Shown here piece after piece: positions 1 through 9,742 of a DNA stretch of 64,000 nt. The DNA comes from an uncultured Pelagibacteraceae bacterium (GTDB taxonomy: Bacteria > Pseudomonadota > Alphaproteobacteria > Pelagibacterales > Pelagibacteraceae). A model generated the notes under the pieces. That model was not told where the DNA came from. It searched no databases and worked only from the letters and a program-made list of their open reading frames with translations. How positions within the stretch are numbered: the first letter of the stretch is position 1; each line of letters begins with the position of its first letter. Made by a program: the position numbers and the translations under genes. The stretch is taken from assembly GCA_902633585.1 (NCBI GenBank), contig CACPGZ010000001.1, forward strand, positions 62,001-126,000, written 5' to 3'.

Positions 1-1853
1 TTTTTGAAAAAAAAATTGAAGAAATTTTTAAGGACGATCAAAAAGTAAAGCTTAGATATCCTGAAAACTCCGCCAGTGGATTGAAGCAAATTATTAATAA
101 TTTTTCACAGTTTTTGTCACTCGTATCAATTAGTGCAATGTTAATTGCTGGAATTGGAATTTCTAATACTTTCTTATCTTTCATTAACCAAAACAATATG
201 TCTATAGCAGTAAGAAAGGCTGTTGGTTTTTATTCCGGAAATATTAAAAAACTTTATTATCTTCAGTTATTTATATTATTACTCATCATCAGCATTTGTG
301 CATATATAGCTAGTTTCGTTGCTGTACCTATTGCAAATAAATATTTATCTGATGGCATTGGATTAAAAATTTATCCAGCTATTTCTTATATTAACCTTAT
401 TAAAATATTTTTGATAGGTTTATTGGTATTAGTCATTTTTTCTATTCCAACTATTAGCTCGATTGATCAAGTTAAAGCATCAAATTTATTTCGAAATGTA
501 TTTCAAAATTTACAATTTTATTATTCAAAAAAATTAATTGTTTTAAGCATTTTTCTGCTATCAATCTTAATATTATTATTTACTTTTAGATCTGAAAATC
601 CTGGTTATAGCCTTAGTTATTTTGGAGCATTTTTTATTTGTTTGATTGTGTTTTTTTTACTATCAAAATTTATAATTTTTTCTCTTAAAAAATTTAAAAT
701 AAACTCAGGTATCTCTTTAAAATTATCTATAAAAAATATAACTCAAACAAAAAGTATTACACCTATTACAATTATGTCTCTTGGTTTAGGTGTTACTTTA
801 CTATTAACTTTAGCTCTAGTTGGAACAAACTTTCAAAGAGAAATAGCAAAGTCAATTCCTGATATTGCTCCAGATTATTTCTTTGTAGGTATTCAAAATG
901 AAGATAGAGAGAAATTTGAGAAAAATATTTTGTTAATGGATCCTGACGCAAATATTGAAATTGTACCAATGGTTTCTTCGGGCATTATCAAAATTAACGG
1001 TATAAATCCAAATACGTATATTAATAGTGATAATGATAGTTATTGGGTCATTGAAAGTGAAAGAAGATCATCGTGGTCAAAAAACGTACCTGAGGACAAT
1101 CTAATTGTAAAAGGTCAGTGGTGGGATTTATCTAAACCTAAAAAACTTCAAATATCGTTAGACGCAAAAGTAGCTAAAGATTTTAATATTAATCTGGGCG
1201 ATATATTTACTTTAAATATTTATGGCAGGGAAATAAATGGTGAAGTAGTTAATTTTAGAGAGGTTGATTACAGAGATCTTAACATAAATTTTGCAATGCT
1301 ATTTAATCCTGAGTTTGCAATGAAGATTCCACATGAGTACTTGGCAACTACAAAGTTTAAAAATTTAGACAAATTTAACGAAATAGAAATGCTTAAAGTT
1401 TTTCCAAGTTTATCAATGATAAAAATTGCAGATTATTTAAATAAAGTGACATCTATTTTAAATAAAGTTTTTATAGCTGTTATATTAATTTCAGCAGTAA
1501 CAATCGTTATTGGTTTAATAGTGATCTCGAGTGCAATAATTGTACAAGGAAAAATGAAAGAATATCAAAATTTAATTTTTAAAATTTTAGGATTTTCAAA
1601 AAAAGAAATTGTTTTTTCATCTTTAATTGAATTTTTAATCATTTTTAAATCAGTAATATTAATTGCAGTATTTTTTTCAGTTTTTGGCTCAAAATTTATT
1701 ATTGAAAATATATTTGAATTAGCATGGCAATTTGATTTTAAAGTTTTAATATACCTTTGTATTTCTATTGGATTAACTACATTAATTTTAATTTTATTAA
1801 CTAATTTAAAATATTTAAATCCTAAAGTTTACCCACTTATAAGAAATCAATAA
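1..1853 (+). CDS. FtsX-type ABC transporter permease (5' end outside window)
   Basis: The reading frame is open from the first complete codon at base 3, so the true start lies upstream; an internal TTG at 81 is not convincing. The visible 616 residues have the two-block FtsX/MacB-like layout: membrane segments near the beginning, a second membrane pair, a large extracytoplasmic region, and a C-terminal FtsX block with the typical repeated stretch around GFSKKEIVFSS followed by two more segments. The size suggests a YbbP-like permease, a membrane partner of a LolD/YbbA-type ATPase that would lie upstream. The family usually moves lipoproteins, lipids or drugs across the envelope; the substrate cannot be told here. 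Confidence 0.8.
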   Translation, partial: FEKKIEEIFKDDQKVKLRYPENSASGLKQIINNFSQFLSLVSISAMLIAGIGISNTFLSFINQNNMSIAVRKAVGFYSGNIKKLYYLQLFILLLIISICAYIASFVAVPIANKYLSDGIGLKIYPAISYINLIKIFLIGLLVLVIFSIPTISSIDQVKASNLFRNVFQNLQFYYSKKLIVLSIFLLSILILLFTFRSENPGYSLSYFGAFFICLIVFFLLSKFIIFSLKKFKINSGISLKLSIKNITQTKSITPITIMSLGLGVTLLLTLALVGTNFQREIAKSIPDIAPDYFFVGIQNEDREKFEKNILLMDPDANIEIVPMVSSGIIKINGINPNTYINSDNDSYWVIESERRSSWSKNVPEDNLIVKGQWWDLSKPKKLQISLDAKVAKDFNINLGDIFTLNIYGREINGEVVNFREVDYRDLNINFAMLFNPEFAMKIPHEYLATTKFKNLDKFNEIEMLKVFPSLSMIKIADYLNKVTSILNKVFIAVILISAVTIVIGLIVISSAIIVQGKMKEYQNLIFKILGFSKKEIVFSSLIEFLIIFKSVILIAVFFSVFGSKFIIENIFELAWQFDFKVLIYLCISIGLTTLILILLTNLKYLNPKVYPLIRNQ

Positions 1854-1916
1854 TCAAATCGCCTAAAATAAAGTAAAAATATAAATTTTTTATTTAACTG
1901 TAAATTAAATAACTTT

Positions 1917-2615
1917 TTATTTTTTTATAATTTCATACTCAAAATTTTGAGAATTTTCATTTACCTGTAGTAGCTTTGCACCATTTTTACTATGAAATTT
2001 TGTTGCCATTTCAGTGAGAGGAGAAAGTGTAACTAATCTATTTAGGTGATTTGATCTTTTAATTTTTTTAAATACTTCATTGACAATTAATTTTCCGCCC
2101 CCTTTTTTTTTAGACCAAACAGTGTATGCAATAGCAATTTGACCAACGTTTTGTCCTCGAAGAGTGCTTTGTAGATATGCATCTTGGCTAAATTTATCCA
2201 ATTCCTCAACATTCTTAGGAACTTTATTTGTAAAAGCAAAACACATAACTGCATGGATTTCTTTTTTATATTTTACGCCATAAATTTTTCTTCCATTACT
2301 TGTACGGAAAGATACATCTAATTCTGGTCTTACCGGGTCCTCAGCTGTATTACATTTTTTAAGCTCAACTAATTCTGCTCCCTTGATCCAACCAAAAAAA
2401 TTATCAATATTTTTATTAATTATCTGCTTATTTTTTCTCAATCTAGCTTTTATTCTAGGTTTAAATTTTTTAGTATTTTTAAATATTTTTTTTTCAAGAT
2501 ATTTGGCAGTTAATTGATCTTTTACATTTTTGAGTATATTGCCACTTTTTAGACTATTGTTATCCAAATATTTGGATGCTAATTTTTCTTTTACATTTTT
2601 AAATATTTCTTTCAT
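1917..2615 (-). CDS. GNAT-like acetyltransferase domain protein with duplicated N-terminal segment
   Basis: The protein has 232 residues. Two near-identical segments, IFKNVKEKLASKYLDNN and ILKNVKDQLTAKYLEKK, lie in the first 45 residues, followed by a very basic linker. The rest, from about residue 75, has a GNAT-like pattern: a beta strand AVMCFAF, then QIAIAYTVWSKKKGGGKLIV where a glycine-rich turn starts a helix as in acetyl-CoA binding, and a C-terminal strand containing KFHSKNGAKLL, typical of the GNAT end. I infer an acyl-CoA-dependent acetyltransferase of unknown substrate. Such proteins also occur in marine phages, but the neighbours here are chromosomal genes. The start at 2615 is the only Met before the duplicated segment. 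Confidence 0.6.
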   Translation of the reverse strand: MKEIFKNVKEKLASKYLDNNSLKSGNILKNVKDQLTAKYLEKKIFKNTKKFKPRIKARLRKNKQIINKNIDNFFGWIKGAELVELKKCNTAEDPVRPELDVSFRTSNGRKIYGVKYKKEIHAVMCFAFTNKVPKNVEELDKFSQDAYLQSTLRGQNVGQIAIAYTVWSKKKGGGKLIVNEVFKKIKRSNHLNRLVTLSPLTEMATKFHSKNGAKLLQVNENSQNFEYEIIKK

Positions 2616-2639
2616 ATTTAATCTCTCATTAGCAACTGA

Positions 2640-2804
2640 TTAAAAATACAATAAAGTAAAAACTGCTCCTAAAATTGCAACAATAATTATTGTAATAATG
2701 TAGTTTATTTTGATATTAAATTTCTCATAAACTAATTTATTTATTTTTTCCCAAAAAAGAACAATTAAGAAAACAATAATTGCTGGTATTATAAATTTAA
2801 TCAT
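2640..2804 (-). CDS. small membrane protein (54 residues)
   Basis: An ATG at 2804 opens a 54-residue frame ending at 2640. It encodes two hydrophobic helices, FIIPAIIVFLIVLFW at the start and IITIIIVAILGAVFTLLYF at the end, joined by a charged loop. It sits 11 bases after the upstream regulator's stop codon and 24 bases before the GNAT-like gene, all on the minus strand, so it fits within that transcript. No family is recognised. Its length, membrane pattern and neat fit between genes argue that it is real; no homology evidence is available. Confidence 0.55.
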   Translation of the reverse strand: MIKFIIPAIIVFLIVLFWEKINKLVYEKFNIKINYIITIIIVAILGAVFTLLYF

Positions 2805-2815
2805 AAAACTTTAAA

Positions 2816-4249
2816 TTAAGAATTTTTATCTCCGACGTATACTGAAACACCTCTAGAATTAATATCAACATCAAATTTTTTGTGTAATGGAGGAAAAGCT
2901 CTTTGAGAACAGTCTAATCTATCACATGTCCTACATGACACACCTATTGGTATTTCTGTAGATTTATCGTTAATGTTTAAATTTTCAGAGTAAATAAACT
3001 CTTTAGCGTATTTTGCTTCACATCCCAATCCTATAGATAAAATGCTTTTCGATTGTCCAAATCTTCCAATTCCTTTTTCAACTGTTCTAGCAATACATAC
3101 GTACTTTTCGCCATTAGACATTTTGCTTACTGCAGCTTGAATAACTCCAGGTCTAGTCAAAGCTGAATAAACGTTCCAACGTGGACAAGCACCGCCATAT
3201 CTTGGGATTTCTATTCCAGATAATGAAAATCTTTTAGAAATATTTCCAGCCATATCCACTCTTAAAAAATGAAACGGTATTCCTGGTAATTTTGGATCTT
3301 GTAAACAAGTTACTCTATGAGCTACTTGTTCAAAAGAAGTTGCAAAGGTGTTTTGCAATAATTCTAAATCATATTTTAATTTTTTACATTCCGCATGAAA
3401 TAATTTATAGGGCATTAGTATTGCCGCTCCACAGTAATTTAATAATGCAACTTTAGTTAATTTTTTAGATTCATCGGAAGGAAATTTGAATTTAGCTAAA
3501 TATTCCTCAATTTCTTTATCAGAACCTTCTTGAGCTATTTGGGCAGCTGCATGAAGTTTTTTTGTTTCCAGAGAACTATAGTCACTTAATAAAAGCTCTT
3601 TTTTATTTTTTCGATATATCTTAGAAAAAGGTTTTTTTTCCTCTGGAATAACATCTTTTACAGTTATGTCGTATTCTGATTTTAAATAATCACATAGAGA
3701 TATATATCTTGTTCGATTATTTTTTTGAACTTTTTCAAAAACTTTATTTGCAAAATCTTCTAACTTTGGAAAATAGTTTTTATGCTCTTGTAAAAAATCT
3801 GAAATAACTTCGCCTGGAAATGAATTTTTTCTGTTATCAACAATTTTACCAGATATTGTCTCAATTTTATTTATCATTTCGTGATCTTTCTTTTTTAAAA
3901 TATCTCCCAATCTTACTATTGCTCTGCCAATTTTAGGATTTGTACCAACAAGATCTTTAACTTCTGGGGCTAAAATATCTAAATCTTCAAACAATTTATC
4001 ATCAAGAATTTCTGACAAAGTATTTTCTAAATTAATGTCAGTTTTTGAGGTTAATTGAGAAAGCTCAATATTTAGCTTTTCACAAACTTTTAAAAGTAAA
4101 TCTCCATCTATTTTTCTTTTGCCACCCTCTATTAAGTTTAAATAACTGGGTGAAATATCTAAATCTTCAGCTAATTTGTTAGCTTGAAGACCTAATTGTC
4201 TTCGAAAAGCCTTGATTTTTGGTCCCAATTTTAAATCTAATTGACTCAT
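2816..4249 (-). CDS. XRE-family regulator with IrrE/ImmA-like and DUF2083 domains (RamB/ScfR type)
   Basis: Residues 9-64 form a Cro/CI-type helix-turn-helix (QANKLAEDLDISPSYLNLIE). The middle, roughly 175-330, matches the ImmA/IrrE-like region, and the C-terminal part carries a cysteine cluster (CRTCDRLDCSQRAFPP) typical of DUF2083. This architecture is that of RamB of Corynebacterium and ScfR-type regulators, which control acetate, propionate or glyoxylate-bypass genes in response to acyl-CoA. The gene is divergent from isocitrate lyase, a known RamB target in actinobacteria, and repeated TTTGTAAAT motifs fill the gap. I infer that it regulates itself and aceA. At 477 residues its length is normal for the family. 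Confidence 0.85.
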   Translation of the reverse strand: MSQLDLKLGPKIKAFRRQLGLQANKLAEDLDISPSYLNLIEGGKRKIDGDLLLKVCEKLNIELSQLTSKTDINLENTLSEILDDKLFEDLDILAPEVKDLVGTNPKIGRAIVRLGDILKKKDHEMINKIETISGKIVDNRKNSFPGEVISDFLQEHKNYFPKLEDFANKVFEKVQKNNRTRYISLCDYLKSEYDITVKDVIPEEKKPFSKIYRKNKKELLLSDYSSLETKKLHAAAQIAQEGSDKEIEEYLAKFKFPSDESKKLTKVALLNYCGAAILMPYKLFHAECKKLKYDLELLQNTFATSFEQVAHRVTCLQDPKLPGIPFHFLRVDMAGNISKRFSLSGIEIPRYGGACPRWNVYSALTRPGVIQAAVSKMSNGEKYVCIARTVEKGIGRFGQSKSILSIGLGCEAKYAKEFIYSENLNINDKSTEIPIGVSCRTCDRLDCSQRAFPPLHKKFDVDINSRGVSVYVGDKNS

Positions 4250-4257
4250 ATTTTCTA

Positions 4258-4348
4258 TTTGTAAATTTTGTAAATTTATTTTTACAAAATTTTTCTACGA
4301 TTTACAAGCTTTTTATACTTTTTAGTAGATTTTGTAAATTTTGTAAAT
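4258..4348. promoter_or_regulatory. operator array of TTTGTAAAT repeats between regulator and aceA
   Basis: The 9-base word TTTGTAAAT occurs as two head-to-tail pairs, at 4258-4275 and 4331-4348. Inverted copies lie at about 4280-4289 and 4300-4307. The pairs flank the middle of the divergent intergenic region. RamB-type proteins recognise TTTGC-containing half sites, so binding by the adjacent regulator is a reasonable inference, not shown. Confidence 0.6.
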
Positions 4349-4360
4349 TATAAGATTTAC

Positions 4361-4522
4361 ATGGACAAAAAATTAAAAAACACTGAAAACGAAGCTCAAA
4401 TCATCAGACATGAAGATCTAGCTAGACACAATAGCAGAGGGATCTACATGCGAGATGACCATTGTGACTGGGGTTCTAGTGGAATGAACGATTTATCTGA
4501 GACACTTACAGACTCAAACTAA
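4361..4522 (+). CDS. small acidic unknown protein upstream of aceA (53 residues)
   Basis: ATG at 4361 to TAA at 4522 gives 53 residues, hydrophilic and acidic at the C-terminus, with no membrane segment. The centre RHEDLARHNSRGIYMRDDH is rich in His, Arg and Asp and is followed by CDW. It begins 13 bases after the last operator repeat and ends 64 bases before isocitrate lyase, so it should be co-transcribed with aceA under the same regulator. I do not recognise a family. The non-repetitive composition, unlike the A/T-only spacers around it, suggests genuine coding. Confidence 0.55.
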   Translation: MDKKLKNTENEAQIIRHEDLARHNSRGIYMRDDHCDWGSSGMNDLSETLTDSN

Positions 4523-4586
4523 ATCTTATAACTTCTACTAAATTTCATTTTTTCAATAATAGCTTTTAAAACCAAAGGAAACGATA

Positions 4587-5864
4587 ATGAGTGCTGAAAA
4601 TGTCTCATACGAATTAAAAAGATTTGCGGGGATTAAAAGAGATTATACTCCAGAAGAAGTTGAAAGACTTAGAGGTTCTATTAAAATTGAATATTCAATT
4701 TGTAAACAACAATCCATAAAACTGTGGAAATTGTTAAATACTGAAAATTATGTAAATACTCTTGGGTCCCTGTCAGGTAACCATGCAGTCCAACATGCAA
4801 AAGCTGGTTTAAAAGCAATTTATTTAAGTGGTTGGCAGGTGGCTGCTGATGCTAACAGTGCAGGCGAAATGTATCCTGATCAATCTTTATATCCCTACGA
4901 TAGCGCTCCGAAATTAGTAGAGTCTATGAACAATGCATTAATTAGAGCTGATCAAATCCAACATATGGAATTAAAAGATGGCGATATGAAAAAAGAAAAA
5001 AGAATTGATTATATGCTTCCAATTATTGCTGATGGTGAGGCTGGTTTTGGTGGACCTCTAAACGTATTTGAGCTAGCAAAAAAATTTATAAAAGCAGGTG
5101 CTGCTGGCGTGCATTTTGAAGATCAGTTAGCAAGTGAAAAAAAATGCGGACATATGGGTGGGAAAGTATTAGTTCCAACAGGTACGATGATTAAAAACTT
5201 AAAAGCTGCTAGGTTAGCAGCTGATATTGCTGACGTTCCTTTAATTATTTTAGCCAGAACTGATGCTAATGCAGCAAAATTAATTACAAATGATTACGAT
5301 GAAAATGATAAACCCTTCTTAACTGGAGATAGGTCACCTGAGGGTTTTTATTATGTTAAAGCAGGTATAGATCAGGCAATTTCAAGAGGGCTCGCTTACG
5401 CGCCATATTCTGATTTAATTTGGTGTGAAACTGCAACACCGAATCTTGAAGAGGCAAAAAAATTTGCTGACGCAATCCATGAAAAATTTCCTGGAAAGCT
5501 TTTAGCTTATAATTGTTCTCCATCGTTTAATTGGAAAAAACATTTATCGGATGAGGAAATAGCGTCATTTCAACAAAAAATTAGCCAAATGGGTTATAAG
5601 TTTCAATTTATTACACTAGCAGGATTTCATACTCAAAATATTGCTATTTTTGAATTAGCAGAAAAATATAAAAAAGAAGGTATGGCTGCATACTCAAAAA
5701 TTCAACAACTAGAATTTGCTCGTGAAAAAGATGGCTATACTAGCGTAAAACATCAAAGAGAAGTTGGTACATCTTATTTTGATGCGGTGTCGAATACAAT
5801 AAGTAGCGGTAAAAGTTCAACTACAGCAATGGAAGGCTCAACAGAGTCTGAACAATTCCAATAA
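4587..5864 (+). CDS. aceA: isocitrate lyase
   Basis: It cleaves isocitrate to glyoxylate and succinate, the first step of the glyoxylate bypass in the cytoplasm. The signature KKCGHMGGK lies at residues 185-193, with catalytic Cys187. Upstream [10 protein letters not shown] (147-156) matches the metal and substrate-binding segment, and residue 425 is a normal end point for the family. An AAGGAAA stretch about 6 bases before ATG 4587 serves as ribosome binding site. It follows a 53-residue protein and the TTTGTAAAT operator array controlled, by inference, by the divergent RamB/ScfR-type regulator. No malate synthase gene lies in this window. Confidence 0.96.
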   Translation: MSAENVSYELKRFAGIKRDYTPEEVERLRGSIKIEYSICKQQSIKLWKLLNTENYVNTLGSLSGNHAVQHAKAGLKAIYLSGWQVAADANSAGEMYPDQSLYPYDSAPKLVESMNNALIRADQIQHMELKDGDMKKEKRIDYMLPIIADGEAGFGGPLNVFELAKKFIKAGAAGVHFEDQLASEKKCGHMGGKVLVPTGTMIKNLKAARLAADIADVPLIILARTDANAAKLITNDYDENDKPFLTGDRSPEGFYYVKAGIDQAISRGLAYAPYSDLIWCETATPNLEEAKKFADAIHEKFPGKLLAYNCSPSFNWKKHLSDEEIASFQQKISQMGYKFQFITLAGFHTQNIAIFELAEKYKKEGMAAYSKIQQLEFAREKDGYTSVKHQREVGTSYFDAVSNTISSGKSSTTAMEGSTESEQFQ

Positions 5865-5916
5865 AAATAATTCCACTTATATATATTAATAAATAACTGA
5901 CCCAGAAATGGTTTAG

Positions 5917-6684
5917 TTAGGATTTAATATTATAACCTTTTTTCAATAATATTGATACAGCGATCACACATATCACTAAAAATGAGACCATGGAACCTAC
6001 ACTTATCCAAATATTAAAATCTGATATTCCATAAAATGAAAATCTTAAACCATCAATTAAATAAACTACTGGATTAAAGTAAGAAACAGTTTGCCAGAAT
6101 GGTGGCAACATATCCAGACTATATAAACTACCCCCTAAAAACACCATTGGAGTAATAACTAATGATGGGATGATTGACATTTGTTCGAAGTTTTTACTTA
6201 CAACGCCAATTAAGAAACCAAATAGAGCAAAAGTAAAAGAAACTAAAACCAATAAGAATATCATTAATGCTGGATGCTCAACGCTTACTTCAGCAAAAAA
6301 TGTAGCTGTGGTAAAAATAACAGCACCAACTATTAAAGTTTTAGTGGCCCCTGCTCCTACAAAAGCTAGAACTGTTTCGATTGTTGAAATAGGTGCTGCT
6401 AAAATCTCGTTAATAGTTCCATTAAATTTGGGAAAAAAGATTCCAAAAGAAGTGTTACTAATTGACTGAGTAAGTAGTGTAAGCATTAATAAACCTGGAA
6501 CAATGTATGAACCATAACTTACACCATCAATCTTTTGAATATATCCTCCAATTACTGATCCAAAAACTACAAAATATAATGATGTAGATATCACTGGTGA
6601 GAGAATAGATTGACCTACAGTCCTTAAAAATCTATTCATCTCATGAACGTATATGGCTTTAAAACCGTAATAATTAAATTTCAT
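5917..6684 (-). CDS. ABC-2 type transporter permease (YadH-like)
   Basis: A 255-residue integral membrane protein with six hydrophobic segments and the ABC-2 core, including the [19 protein letters not shown] region near residue 60 and the [17 protein letters not shown] loop near residue 180, both typical of YadH/NodJ-type exporter subunits. Its start overlaps the end of the ATPase gene by 11 bases, so the two are co-translated. The substrate is unknown; related pairs export polysaccharides, lipids or drugs. No dedicated periplasmic partner is nearby. Confidence 0.85.
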   Translation of the reverse strand: MKFNYYGFKAIYVHEMNRFLRTVGQSILSPVISTSLYFVVFGSVIGGYIQKIDGVSYGSYIVPGLLMLTLLTQSISNTSFGIFFPKFNGTINEILAAPISTIETVLAFVGAGATKTLIVGAVIFTTATFFAEVSVEHPALMIFLLVLVSFTFALFGFLIGVVSKNFEQMSIIPSLVITPMVFLGGSLYSLDMLPPFWQTVSYFNPVVYLIDGLRFSFYGISDFNIWISVGSMVSFLVICVIAVSILLKKGYNIKS

Positions 6685-7609
6685 TATTTTCCTTAACTAA
6701 ATTAACAAATATTTTTTCTAAATTACTTTGCTCTGTTCTTAAATCTCTTAATTTTAAGCCAGTATCTTTTAAATCCTGCAATAAATTAGTTATGCCTGTT
6801 TGCTTCTCCTGTAAACTGTAAGTATAATTTAAATACATTTTATTATCTCCAATATCTAAATTATATTTTTCTAATGATTTTGGTATTTCGCTAATACTTT
6901 CTTGTAATTCAATTGTAAGTGTTTTTTGACCCATCTTTTTTAACAATTTTTTTTTTTCTTCAACAAGTATTATTTCGCCCTGATTGATTACACCAACCCT
7001 ATCTGCAATTGCTTCTGCTTCTTCAATATAATGAGTTGTTAAAATAATTGTCACTCCTGTTTTTCTTAATGTATCTACTACTTCCCACATTTCTTTTCTT
7101 AGTTCTACATCTACCCCTGCAGTAGGCTCATCTAAAAATAATATCTTTGGTTCATGAGATAAAGCTTTAGCAATTAAAACTCTCCTTTTCATTCCACCTG
7201 ACAACTGTCTTAATCTTTGATCTTTTTTATCCCATAAACTTAAATCTTTTAAAATTTTTTCTATGTGATCAGGTTTTGGGGATTTGCCGTATAAACCTCT
7301 TGAATACGATACAGTATCAAAAACTGTCTCGAAAGATTCTAAACTTAATTCTTGAGGTACCATTCCAATTCTAGATCTTGTCTCCCTATAATCTTTTATT
7401 ATATCAAAACCATCGACCATAACTGTGCCTGACGAGGGTGTAACAATACCACAAATAATACTTATTAAAGTTGTCTTTCCTGCACCATTCGGTCCAAGCA
7501 TTGCAAGAATTTCACCTTGTTTAACTTCAAGACTAATTTTCTTTAATGCATTAAAACCATTATCATAAACTTTGGAAAGACTATTAATTACTATTTGGTT
7601 AACTGACAT
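6674..7609 (-). CDS. ABC transporter ATP-binding protein (YadG-like)
   Basis: A 311-residue ATPase partner of the ABC-2 permease that follows it. Walker A GPNGAGKT is at residues 39-46, the C-loop LSGGM at 136-140 and Walker B ILFLDEP at 156-162, with the conserved His in [13 protein letters not shown]. The C-terminal 80 residues form the extra domain found in ABC-2 exporter ATPases and end in the usual [11 protein letters not shown]-type helix. ATP hydrolysis would drive export; substrate unknown. The gene starts 28 bases after the end of the thiV-like gene on the same strand. Confidence 0.9.
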   Translation of the reverse strand: MSVNQIVINSLSKVYDNGFNALKKISLEVKQGEILAMLGPNGAGKTTLISIICGIVTPSSGTVMVDGFDIIKDYRETRSRIGMVPQELSLESFETVFDTVSYSRGLYGKSPKPDHIEKILKDLSLWDKKDQRLRQLSGGMKRRVLIAKALSHEPKILFLDEPTAGVDVELRKEMWEVVDTLRKTGVTIILTTHYIEEAEAIADRVGVINQGEIILVEEKKKLLKKMGQKTLTIELQESISEIPKSLEKYNLDIGDNKMYLNYTYSLQEKQTGITNLLQDLKDTGLKLRDLRTEQSNLEKIFVNLVKENNEI

Positions 7610-7637
7610 AGTGTCAGATTTATAGACGTTAATTTTT

Positions 7638-9098
7638 CTAATGCAATCTACTAATATTAAAACCTTTTAGCTTTAAAACTAATAATGGTAAAAAAGTTGC
7701 AATTACAAAAGATAGAAATAATAATGACTGTGACACAATAGGTGTAAACAATTCTTTAGGTAAAAGAGTACCAACTAATAAACTTTTAGAGAAATCAGGA
7801 GCAGGAAACATCAAAAAACCTCCAATCAGTCCAATTATAATAGAAATATATGCATTTTTTTCTTTAATACTTTTATTATAAAAACTGTAAAAAACAGTAA
7901 GTACAAAAGCGCAACAGAATAAATCAGCAAGTAAAAATAAATATAAAATATCAAAACCTTTGGATGCAACTATAAAAGAAATAAAAGATAAAAATAAAAT
8001 TACATATTTAGATAAATTTAAATAATTTATTTTTTTATCTAGATTAAACGTTGCTTTACCATCTACAATAATTAAGCTTGATATAGCATTTACCAAAGTA
8101 TCTACAGTTGAGATGGTTAATGCCAAACCTAATATAATTACCACAACAGAAAGTAATTCTGTTTGATCTTTCAATAATAATGTAAAAAAACCAAGATCTG
8201 GTCTCGTAGTTGGATCTATCGAGAAAGCAACCATTCCTGAAAATCCCATGTAAAATACGATAGGTATAATTATAAAAAAAGATATAATTAAGCTATTGCT
8301 AAGAGTTTTAAAATTCTTTGCAGCATACACTCTTTGCCAATTACCCTGATGAAATAAATTTGTTGCTGCTACTGCAATAAAAAAAGTTAGACCAGCTGTA
8401 TAACTTGGTACATAAGAAGAGCTTAATAGTTGAGGATTTTTCTCTTTTATAAAATCAAAAGAAAATTCAGATCCTGTAAAAGAGCTTATGTAAGCTAGAG
8501 AAATTAACAAAAGAACTACAATAACAACCATCTGAATATTATCAGTAAATATTGACGCTCTTAAACCCCCATATAAAGTGTACGCAAGTGTGGACATAAG
8601 CACAATTAAAGCAGTTATCCAAAGCTCTGTACCTGAAATATAATTAATTAAAACAGCTACAGCAGTAACTTCAGCACATAGAAAGATAAACATATAAAAA
8701 ATTGTCATTAATAAAATTAATTTAAATAAACTTTTTCCAAACTTTTTACGCATAAACTCAATCAAAGAGGACCCTTTAGGGAAGTCTTTTCTAATTTTTT
8801 TTCCAAGATATATTAAAAAAAACATTGGAAAGGCAGTTCCAAGTGAATATCCTATAATAGCTCCTATTCCTCCCCATGTTGCTGCTGATGCTGGGCCAAA
8901 TAAAATCCAAGCTCCTAAAGCTGAAGCAGTTAAACTTGTTGTTAAAGAAAATAATCCAATTTTTCTATTTGCAGTTAAATAGTTGTTTAGACCTTGATAG
9001 TTTCTCGAGTTATATAGGCCTAAAAAAACAAACACCAAACTTATAATAATAATTAAAGTTAGTGACGTTGATTGGCTTAAAAAAAATGTTTTATCCAT
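7638..9098 (-). CDS. thiV: sodium:solute symporter under TPP riboswitch control, probable thiamine-precursor (HMP) transporter ThiV
   Basis: A 486-residue SSF-family symporter with about 13 membrane helices. The early [20 protein letters not shown] stretch and the [13 protein letters not shown] loop are typical of the family. Immediately upstream is a TPP riboswitch whose 3' end contains the ribosome binding site, so the transported solute is expected to be thiamine or a precursor. In SAR11, a symporter in this arrangement was named ThiV and proposed to import the pyrimidine moiety HMP. Substrate assignment is therefore inference from regulation plus published SAR11 work, not from the protein itself. 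Confidence 0.85.
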   Translation of the reverse strand: MDKTFFLSQSTSLTLIIIISLVFVFLGLYNSRNYQGLNNYLTANRKIGLFSLTTSLTASALGAWILFGPASAATWGGIGAIIGYSLGTAFPMFFLIYLGKKIRKDFPKGSSLIEFMRKKFGKSLFKLILLMTIFYMFIFLCAEVTAVAVLINYISGTELWITALIVLMSTLAYTLYGGLRASIFTDNIQMVVIVVLLLISLAYISSFTGSEFSFDFIKEKNPQLLSSSYVPSYTAGLTFFIAVAATNLFHQGNWQRVYAAKNFKTLSNSLIISFFIIIPIVFYMGFSGMVAFSIDPTTRPDLGFFTLLLKDQTELLSVVVIILGLALTISTVDTLVNAISSLIIVDGKATFNLDKKINYLNLSKYVILFLSFISFIVASKGFDILYLFLLADLFCCAFVLTVFYSFYNKSIKEKNAYISIIIGLIGGFLMFPAPDFSKSLLVGTLLPKELFTPIVSQSLLFLSFVIATFLPLLVLKLKGFNISRLH

Positions 9099-9103
9099 TT
9101 GTA

Positions 9104-9166
9104 TCCCTTTCTGAATTACCGGACAGGTTCTTAGGGTTTAATCTCAGTCTGTTAAGACACCCCTTT
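9104..9166 (-). promoter_or_regulatory. TPP (THI-box) riboswitch
   Basis: Read on the minus strand, the conserved blocks appear in order: GGGGTG (start of P2), ctgagattaaaccc (the CUGAGA core and ACCC), then gaacctgtccggtaat (the P4/P5 part) and the closing AGGGA. The closing GGGA ends 5 bases before the thiV ATG and is also the only plausible Shine-Dalgarno sequence, so TPP binding should block translation initiation rather than terminate transcription. The element starts 10 bases after the stop codon of the upstream small gene. Confidence 0.93.
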
Positions 9167-9175
9167 AAAATATAA

Positions 9176-9463
9176 TTATAGTTTATTATCCATAATTTCA
9201 ACCATACATTTGGTTGCATATTCTTTCCACTCAGCTGAATTTTTACCTTTTAGACTATTTAAATGATCACGATTATTTTGAATATTTTCTTTATGTTTAA
9301 TCTTATCTTTTTCATCTAAATTTGCTTCCATGGTTACTAAATTTGTCTCCATGGCTCTTATCCAGCTATTTCCTAGCTCAACACGCTTTTTATCATCTTT
9401 TTCATCGCAGATTTGTTTAAAAAAGTTAAAAATAACATCGTCTGTCTTTACTGAGTTATTCAT
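9176..9463 (-). CDS. hypothetical protein (95 residues)
   Basis: A soluble, highly charged 95-residue protein, predicted mostly helical (KDDKKRVELGNSWIRAMETN, KDKIKHKENIQNNRDHLNSL). No signal peptide, membrane segment or known motif is seen. It lies between a small membrane protein (10 bases upstream) and the TPP riboswitch of thiV, on the same strand. No function can be proposed. The start Met at 9463 is chosen because the neighbouring gene ends 10 bases before it. Confidence 0.65.
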   Translation of the reverse strand: MNNSVKTDDVIFNFFKQICDEKDDKKRVELGNSWIRAMETNLVTMEANLDEKDKIKHKENIQNNRDHLNSLKGKNSAEWKEYATKCMVEIMDNKL

Positions 9464-9473
9464 TGAAGGAATA

Positions 9474-9653
9474 TTATTTTTTAAAACAATTATTTACCAA
9501 AATTGCCATTAAAATCCACATCACAAAAACTTCACCATTTGTAAAAGAATAATCTGCTCCAGCAAAACCAGCAGCAAAATTTATTGCATAAATAATTATT
9601 GTTGAAATAACCAAACTTATGACAAGATTTACAAGCCCGCTTACATAATTCAT
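9474..9653 (-). CDS. small membrane protein (59 residues)
   Basis: ATG at 9653 opens 59 codons to TAA at 9474. The protein has two hydrophobic helices, GLVNLVISLVISTIIIYAI and GEVFVMWILMAILV, with the short loop GFAGADYSFTN between them. It lies 10 bases upstream of the 95-residue gene and is likely co-transcribed with it. No family is recognised, but the clean two-helix layout and the tight spacing support a real gene. Confidence 0.55.
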   Translation of the reverse strand: MNYVSGLVNLVISLVISTIIIYAINFAAGFAGADYSFTNGEVFVMWILMAILVNNCFKK

Positions 9654-9742
9654 AATTTTATCTTATCCAGAATTAACATTAATGCAAATTATATTTCTAT
9701 TATGACGTGAATTTTTATAAAACAGGATAATACAAACTAGTC

